Assembly: GCA_034770075.1 (NCBI GenBank)
Contig: CM068385.1
Location: 44,910,721-44,974,720 of the forward strand
Direction of reading: 5' to 3'
Origin: Aralia elata
Lineage: Eukaryota > Streptophyta > Magnoliopsida > Apiales > Araliaceae
DNA: 64,000 bases
Both the position numbers and the translations under genes were made by a program. This document shows positions 58,335 to 64,000 of this stretch, one piece after another. The notes under the pieces are model-generated. The model saw nothing but the letters and a program-made list of their open reading frames with translations. It did not search any database and was not told where the DNA came from. Position 1 is the stretch's first letter; each line of letters opens with the position of its first letter.

Positions 58335-59219
58335 ATTACTCCACAACAAAGGCAATTATTGATATTCACACCTTGTGCATTTGAGTTCCTGTTCTATTAT
58401 TGAACTGTGAAATGTTTAAGTTCTTCATTCATGAACTATTTAAGAAATAGTCTACGCCATTTATTTTGGCTAGACATGTACATGTTATTATTTTTAAAAG
58501 CTATCTAAACCAGTAGTTGGTACGGATTGTTGGACTGAGAGACCAACCCTTATTAGGGGATTATAATGTGTCGGTTATTCGATGCAGTCAGAGTTAAATG
58601 TTATGCATATACATGGTGTATGAGAGGCTGATCCCCTCGAGTACAACTGACAGGGCCAGGTTTTTAAAAGGGTCAGTGGAATGATTGACTCTTTGGCCAA
58701 AAAGTTCATGGTCTATTGGACCACTCAGTAGTAAATAATTAATATTCACTATTTCATTTGAACTTTGATTATATTGTCAGCTATTTCTTTAATGTTCTTA
58801 AATTGTTGAACTATGCGATTATTATTCTTATTCATTCATGATATATCCTCCTTATTCATTTTAAACTTGCTGAGCAAAGTAGTTGCTCACCCTTGCTATA
58901 TCATGAACCTATTGTAGTTAAGCTGGAGAGTTCCAAAGCGGACAAAGGCAAAGGAAAGCTTAAGGAATGGTTACATGTTGAATATTTATATGTTACTATC
59001 CCGTTTTGTAATAATAGAACCTTCTTGTATTATTGAAGTGTTTTGTGATGTATTTTATTTAAGGTTATAGACCTTGGGACCGTAGTAAACCTTTTGTAAT
59101 GAACAACATATGTTTATTTATTCTGGATTAGTTGATCTATATTGTTTAGAGGTGTATGGATGTACTTTATCGTGAGTACCAGATTCGAGGTATTGGTACC
59201 TAAATTTGGGGGTGTCACA
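58335..59219 (+). repeat. 3' part of a left-parent-family LTR (885 bp)
   Basis: Matches 48300-49179 along its length with roughly 7% differences. Ends GGGGGTGTCACA, followed by TGGTATCAAAG (59223-59233), a one-base variant of the Met primer site. Confidence 0.9.
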
Positions 59220-59473
59220 GGTTGGTATCAAAGCTGTAGGTTATAAACTTTAGGAATGCGAAACCTAGGTTATAACCTTAGAATTAAACTCGTATAGAGT
59301 ACGCTAGGTGATGGGTCGAGGAGATCCATTGAGTCGAGTTGTGTTTAGAGATGGATTGTGGAAATTCATCGAGTCGATGTTGTACATAATAAAATATCAT
59401 TTCATTTTATCAGTGAATATATTTTATTGTGATATTTACATCTTGTTGTCTGTTTGTTTTTGTCTATAGCTAC

Positions 59474-59475
59474 AG
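59474..59475 (+). promoter_or_regulatory. candidate splice acceptor before the upstream ORF
   Basis: GTTTGTTTTTGTCTATAGCTACAG followed by GATG; conserved relative to 49431. Confidence 0.5.
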
Positions 59476-59476
59476 G

Positions 59477-60390
59477 ATGTCTTAGATAAGAGAGTCTAGT
59501 CATGTTGGAGAGGTGGAGTTCACAGATATTCATATGAACACAGAGCGTTTAGTAGAGGTGCAGCCGAGTGAGCCAGAATGATGGACACTAGGGATGAATC
59601 TGAGGCCGAGTATGGTTCTAAGGAGGAGCCGGTTACCAGAGGAGTGCTGCGGCAGTTAAGTGATAAGGGGGGGGATGAGGATCCCGAGGAGGATCTAGTG
59701 ATGGAGGATGATGAGCTACCTGAGTATGCAGATGGCATGGGCACTACTACTAGAGACATCATCGAAGAGCTGACAAATAGGAATGAGGAGCTCATGAATC
59801 GAGTAGCCCATTTAGAGGATTAGAACCGGGATCACCAGGACCGAGAGGAGCAGTACAAGTCATTACCGTATCAGACTTTGGGGGGAAAGGCAGAGTTGAC
59901 CCAGAGGCTGCAGGAAAAGGACCAGAGGATTGTGGAGCTAGAGGTAGAGGTTCACAGCCGCTGTGAGGTTTCTGTTCAGTTTAGTGTGATGGTTTATGAC
60001 CTCTTAGGGAGAAACGTGGTGTTGGTAGGACAGACGGAGCGGGTAGAGGATCAGCTGGAAACTACTCGTCTGGAGAGAGATGAGGCTATAGAGCAGTTGG
60101 CAGCCCTGACTGCAGAGTTTGATCTGGAGGTTACGAACAGAATCCGTATAGAGGGGGAGTGGAGCAAATCTGACATAAGGGTCGGGGAGCTTGAGACAGA
60201 GGTCTACGATAGGGTAGCGAAGATTGATTCCCTCATTTTAGGCTTGATCACTTCCATTGGCAGGTTGAGGGACAGGGTGAGGAGGTATCCCAGGAAGGAG
60301 GGGAGTAGCAGGCACGTGATTAGGCGCCGAGTGGTCGACAGGCTTGCTCGACGAGAGCTCAGAGTTGCAGTCCGCCGCAGCAGGCGGTGA
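59477..60390 (+). pseudogene. upstream acidic coiled-coil ORF, second copy
   Basis: ATG 59477, TAG at codon 3, one-base loss near 59576, TAG at 59821-59823; otherwise the best-preserved copy. Acidic block GDEDPEEDLVMEDDELPEY, coiled coil from IIEELTNRNEELMNR to LETEVYDRVAKIDSL (59760-60230), basic tail (RRRVVDRLARREL, VRRSRR) and TGA 60388-60390. No zinc finger, protease or transmembrane segment. Located between primer site and gag in its own frame. I know no named family for it. Confidence 0.83.
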
Positions 60391-60785
60391 TGTGTTATTT
60401 TTAGCATTATGTTTGCAGTAGGTCCCACTTTTGTTATAATAGAGGCATACTCGTGTTGTAAATCCCTATGCTTTGTAGCATGCATGGAATAGTAGTTGAA
60501 TCCTGACTTTTGTTTCTGATAGAGTGGTGGAAGATTATTATTCCCCAATTTTGTTCTTTAGGGGATAGTTAGTGGTTGGCGGGCCATGCCATTGAGCGTT
60601 TATAGAAGTATGCCACATGTAGAGTTAGGTTGTATTAAAACAGTTGTATATGAAAATAAATGCAGTTGTTTTATTTAAATAAAATGTGTTCATATATGCT
60701 TTTACTCTTAATTGCTGACTTAAATGACTTATTGCATAAAACATAAAACTATAAGTAAAAGCCGGTTGTTTTCTTTTATCAGATC
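60391..60785 (+). other. spacer between upstream ORF and gag (second copy)
   Basis: 395 nt without a gene. Branch-like TTGCTGACTTAAATGAC about 65 nt before TTTTCTTTTATCAG (AG at 60781-60782), which precedes the gag ATG. Confidence 0.55.
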
Positions 60786-61386
60786 ATGCCGCCAAAAGGA
60801 CGACCGCGTAACCAGCGGGTTGAGGAGTTAGAAAGCGAAGTACGGGATCAACCCAACCCAATGAGAGCGTTTGCTGAGTTGCTGGCAGAAGCCATGCAAA
60901 ATAGACCCCCACCTGTTGTAGAAAAGCCAGAGCAACAGCCCGCACAACATTTGGCTAGTTTCAAGGATTTTAAGCTAGTAGGACCTCCCGAGTTCAGGGG
61001 AACACTAGACCCGATTGAAACCCAAACCTGGATCGAAGAAATAGAAAAAGTGTTCGAGGTTGCAACGGTGGCCGAAGAACAGAAGACAGAGTTCACCACC
61101 TTTATGATGAAAGGCGAAGCGAACTATTGGTGGAAGGCCAACAAAAGTCGTGTTGGAGATGGTGTGATACCATGGGAACGTTTTAAGGAGCTATTCTTTG
61201 AGAACTATTTCCCGGAGAGTATGCAGCAGAACATGGAGGTGAAGTTTCTAGAGCTCAAGCAGGGGAGCATGTTAGTCGCGGAGTACGTGGCTAAATTTAA
61301 TGAGTTGGCTCGATTTGCACCTCACCAGGTAGATGCTGAAGCTAGAAAGGTAAGGAGATTTGAATTAGACCTGGAACCGTGGGTGT
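60786..61386 (+). pseudogene. gag, second copy, truncated by insertion
   Basis: Open for 200 codons from ATG 60786 (MPPKGRPRNQRVEELESEV). No internal stop: this is the least damaged gag in the window. Core QTWIEEIEKVFEVATV, GEANYWWKANKSRV, GVIPWERFKELFFENYFP, EYVAKFNELARFAP. Ends at LDLEPWV where the LTR at 61387 begins. Gag assembles the virus-like particle; knuckles are beyond the break. Confidence 0.9.
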
Positions 61387-61686
61387 TGTAGACACCCAAA
61401 TTTTGCGTTTCCTTCTACTAACCATGACAGGAGGGCGAAATCGTCAATTGAACCGGCTTGCGGGAGCAAAGGAGCGGGCACAAGGGCAAGCGCCCGGCAC
61501 CGCCGCAATGTTTTGGACAACCCAAGTTTACGTGACAATAAAGCCGTCCGAGGCAGGCATTTCCGAATGAGGTGGCACGTCTCCCGGAAATTCCCGGACT
61601 GCAGAATACGAGCCTGTCAGCGAAAACCGACGTTGCGGCACGAAAATCGAGGCGTGACACGAAAATCGAGAAAGTCAAGCCCGCCA

Positions 61687-61822
61687 GCCGCGGATAGATC
61701 TGCGGCCAAGTGGGTGCGCCAGCACGGAAACCAGGAAATCCGCACTACCAGCTGAGTGCGATGGGAGGCGCGCCAGCTGGCCAGACGCAGATCCATCTGC
61801 GGCCAGCCGCAGATAGATCTGC
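61687..61822 (+). repeat. cluster of GCCGCAGAT/ATCTGCGGC palindromes
   Basis: Perfect GCCGCAGAT-AG-ATCTGCGGC at 61803-61822; variants at 61687-61706 and about 61785-61801. They end 19 bases before the TATA-like box. Confidence 0.85.
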
Positions 61823-61840
61823 GGCTGGCTTTGGCCAGCC

Positions 61841-61848
61841 TATTTAAG
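61841..61848 (+). promoter_or_regulatory. TATA-like box of the Tat/Ogre-like LTR
   Basis: TATTTAAG after a G+C-rich promoter region; a purine-rich leader follows. Confidence 0.5.
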
Positions 61849-63099
61849 CCCAGCTTCGGGCAGCATACAGGAAGAGGGAAGAATTTGAAGGAAGAAGAAT
61901 TCTGCAGCAGCAAGAACACGGAAATAGAGAGAAAAAGGAGCAAATTTTGCAATCAAATAGGAAGAAAAGAGAGGAAAAAGAGAGAGGATTTATATTCTTT
62001 GATTTTGATTGTACCAAATATACTCCTTATCTTAGTCAAATACACAAGTTCACATCCATTTGAGATCATTTGCAAGGTGAAATTCCCTTTGTTCTAGCAA
62101 TTTATATCATATTGTTTGGTTAAATTAAATGTAGTTTTCTTGTATATTGTTGAACAATCATGGATTAGGGATTATTAGTGAAGGTTCCATCGGAATAAAA
62201 TTCTTCCTAATAACCCGAGGATATCCAAGTGATGAAATTTCTAGCTTGTTTAGGGTGATTTATTGGGTGTAATTTATTTAGATTGTCATTTCCGGATATC
62301 ATGGTATATTAGATAAATCCGGGTTGGTTAGTTATGTAGGATTCATCTTGTAGGCATGTATTAATCTCGTGTGAGCCTAGGAATGCGACCCCGTGGTCCA
62401 AATCCGATGATGGACGTTTTGATGTATGTGATAGATTCAAGATGCTCGTTTTGTAACATGTAACCATTGGGCCTTAAAACGACGCTAAGGCGAGGATCGG
62501 GTTTAAGGCCCCGTACTAGTGGAATATGTGATTGTTGGCGTTCGGGGATATTTTGATGGTTTACATGCCCATGAATAGCCCCGACGCGTGTTCATGCTTG
62601 ATTAAATCTTGTGACACAAAAATGATTTCAAAGATTAAACCATGAAGATTTTCATAAAATCAATCAAATTAGGTTATTAGCTTCACGAAGATAAGAAATT
62701 GAAAGTGCCAACGAATGTCGATTCCCATTTAACGAGAAAGCTAAAGAAAAATCGTTTCCCAAAATATCACATAAAATGATTTTATAAATATGTAACGTTT
62801 TATTAAATTCTTTGTGCATAGGGCTAAAGAGATTCTAGAAGTTGCCCATCATTTGAGTTACGAAAGCAACGTATAGATCTCGATTCCTATTTTGACGAAG
62901 GTTTAAAACTCTTGTTTGCCAAAACAACACCTAATAAAAACCTTGCAGTTTTGACAATTAAAATCAAACCTTCCTAATAAAGAATAAAGCTTTCTCGTAG
63001 AAGCCGAAGGACATTCCAAAGCACTCTCAAATTAAAGCACGACTTTCCCTAAAAATCCAAATGATTCTTTCATACAAACTCACCACAACATTCACATAG

Positions 63100-63132
63100 G
63101 CACACACACACACACGCACATACACACACACA
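63100..63132. repeat. CA dinucleotide repeat
   Basis: Imperfect (CA)n with a G and a T interruption. Confidence 0.85.
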
Positions 63133-63493
63133 TTCATGAATTAAAGGATAGGAAAGTATTGAGATTGCGGTAACCGTGTTTCACGGAAGTCGGGGGGTGC
63201 CTAACACCTTCCCCTCACTTAAGCAAGCCCCCGAACTCTATGAATCTCGGTTCGCAGACCAAATTAATTCGGAGTCACATATGAGCCATCGATTTAAAAA
63301 AAGGCGAAAACTCGGATGAGTTGGTACATCCATTTCAAATATACCAACTGGCGACTCTGGTTAATTGGCTCATCATAAAAAACGATCTTTCAAAACCCCG
63401 TCGACATCAATGCCGATCTTTTCCAAAGAATCATTAAATCAAAAGGCTAAAATAGGAAAAGACCAGAAGAGACGAAAAACCGGCGTCGACAGC

Positions 63494-63511
63494 TGGCGAC
63501 TCTGCTGGGGA
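63494..63511 (+). other. primer-binding site of the Tat/Ogre-like element
   Basis: TGGCGACTCTGCTGGGGA two bases after the LTR. Looks like a tRNA 3'-end complement; I do not fix which tRNA. A 12-nt partial duplicate (CTGGCGACTCTG) lies at 63348-63359 in the LTR. Confidence 0.75.
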
Positions 63512-64000
63512 CATTTAGAGGGCTTAAGCCGCGTTTAAATCGTGATGCTATCCTATCCTTTAAAATTCATAAAATGTGTGTGCATGCGATATTTTGATTT
63601 TTTACTTTTGTTGTGCGAATGTGTGTTTTGTCCAATAAGTGAATGTTTGTATGGAATTGCTTTACTTTAAAAAGTAATCATTTGCATACGGTGAGGACGA
63701 TGAATGTGAATGTATGTTGAGATTGTACCTCCTCCTGAGGCGAACCCGTCGGTTGCTTATTACTGGACTCGATGGGGCTGCTCCCCGGAGATGGCTCAGG
63801 AAACGCACCACTCAAATCCGCTCCAATCGAAAGGGCTCAAACGAGTAGATTGCGAAGATTTGGGAACCTTCATGCCGAAAAGCCCGCGAGAGTAACCCTA
63901 GGGTAGGTCAGCCTCAGATTAACCCAACGCAGGAAAAGTCTCTTCATGCCTTTTTACGTTTATATGTCTAAATGTCATGATCTCATTCAATATTCATATA
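63512..64000 (+). other. leader of the Tat/Ogre-like element
   Basis: A short open stretch at 63710-63895 (61 codons, EIVPPPEANPSVAYYWTRWG) matches no family I recognise. It may be part of an upstream ORF or chance. Confidence 0.4.

Larger units (their letters stand above)
58335..61386 (+). mobile_element. remnant of a second left-parent-family element
   Basis: End of the 5' LTR (58335-59219), primer site, upstream ORF and gag. The rest of gag and all of pol are displaced beyond the insertion at 61387. The first about 2.4 kb of its LTR were lost in the crossover described at 54361. Confidence 0.85.
61387..63491 (+). repeat. 5' LTR of the Tat/Ogre-like element (2105 bp)
   Basis: Begins TGTAGACACCCAAAT, ends GGCGTCGACA. 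Contains palindromes (61687-61822), TATTTAAG (61841-61848), and a CA-rich run (63100-63132). No gene seen in the LTR. Confidence 0.78.
61387..64000 (+). mobile_element. Tat/Ogre-like gypsy element, 5' end only
   Basis: LTR 61387-63491, primer site 63494-63511 and leader to the window edge. Inserted in gag with GGTGT (61382-61386) as candidate target site. Lineage is inferred from LTR ends and primer site only; no coding domain is visible. Confidence 0.75.

Noticed and set aside
1..64000. tRNA, rRNA or microRNA genes
   Set aside because: Only tRNA-complementary primer sites were found; no cloverleaf with A and B boxes or rRNA core was seen. A microRNA hairpin cannot be excluded without folding.

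Overview
The window is plant nuclear DNA. It is AT-rich, spliced with short GT-AG introns, and almost entirely LTR retrotransposons with plant-type primer-binding sites and Ty3/gypsy or Ty1/copia polyproteins. There is no prokaryotic organisation. I cannot name the species. The only recognisable host gene is the 3' part of a phosphopantothenate-cysteine ligase gene (PPCS/COAB, coenzyme A biosynthesis) on the + strand. Its exons lie at 7514-7606, 25835-25954 and 26383-26628, and it has a premature stop.

Layout. (1) 1-7215: a minus-strand Tekay-like chromovirus (chromodomain integrase), entering from the left edge and probably sitting in a PPCS intron. (2) 7844-25330: a + strand Athila-type gypsy element in the next PPCS intron, with target duplication CTTTA; its gag is split by a + strand copia element (9812-18062, duplication GTACT). 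(3) 26852-28679: a minus-strand solo LTR of the same copia family (duplication AAAAT), just downstream of PPCS. (4) From 28973: an old minus-strand Tat-lineage gypsy element with an antisense gene (29778-33686) and decayed pol (33897-38767). Its gag resumes at 44711-45292 and its 5' LTR at 45365-45746. It is interrupted by a second copia solo LTR (30237-32037, duplication TCATC), by a gag-only Tekay-like element (38768-44705), and by everything from 45747 onward. (5) 45852-58334: a recombinant of two Tekay-like elements. The first supplies the 5' LTR, an upstream ORF, gag and pol to about 54361. A second family supplies the integrase end and 3' LTR (55556-58334). (6) 58335-61386: remnant of another element of the first family (end of LTR, upstream ORF, gag). 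(7) 61387-64000: 5' LTR and leader of a further Tat/Ogre-like element inserted in that gag.

Themes. Essentially all coding regions are broken by stops and frameshifts, and most stops fit C-to-T decay of methylated DNA. Three Tekay-like copies share an extra acidic, coiled-coil ORF upstream of gag, each behind a splice-acceptor-like site. The Tat element carries an antisense gene whose two GT-AG introns can be placed to the base. At least eight unrelated LTR families each carry their own short CpG-containing palindrome, usually repeated, in the LTR or leader. A partial in-frame duplication inside an integrase marks an unequal crossover between two different retrotransposons.
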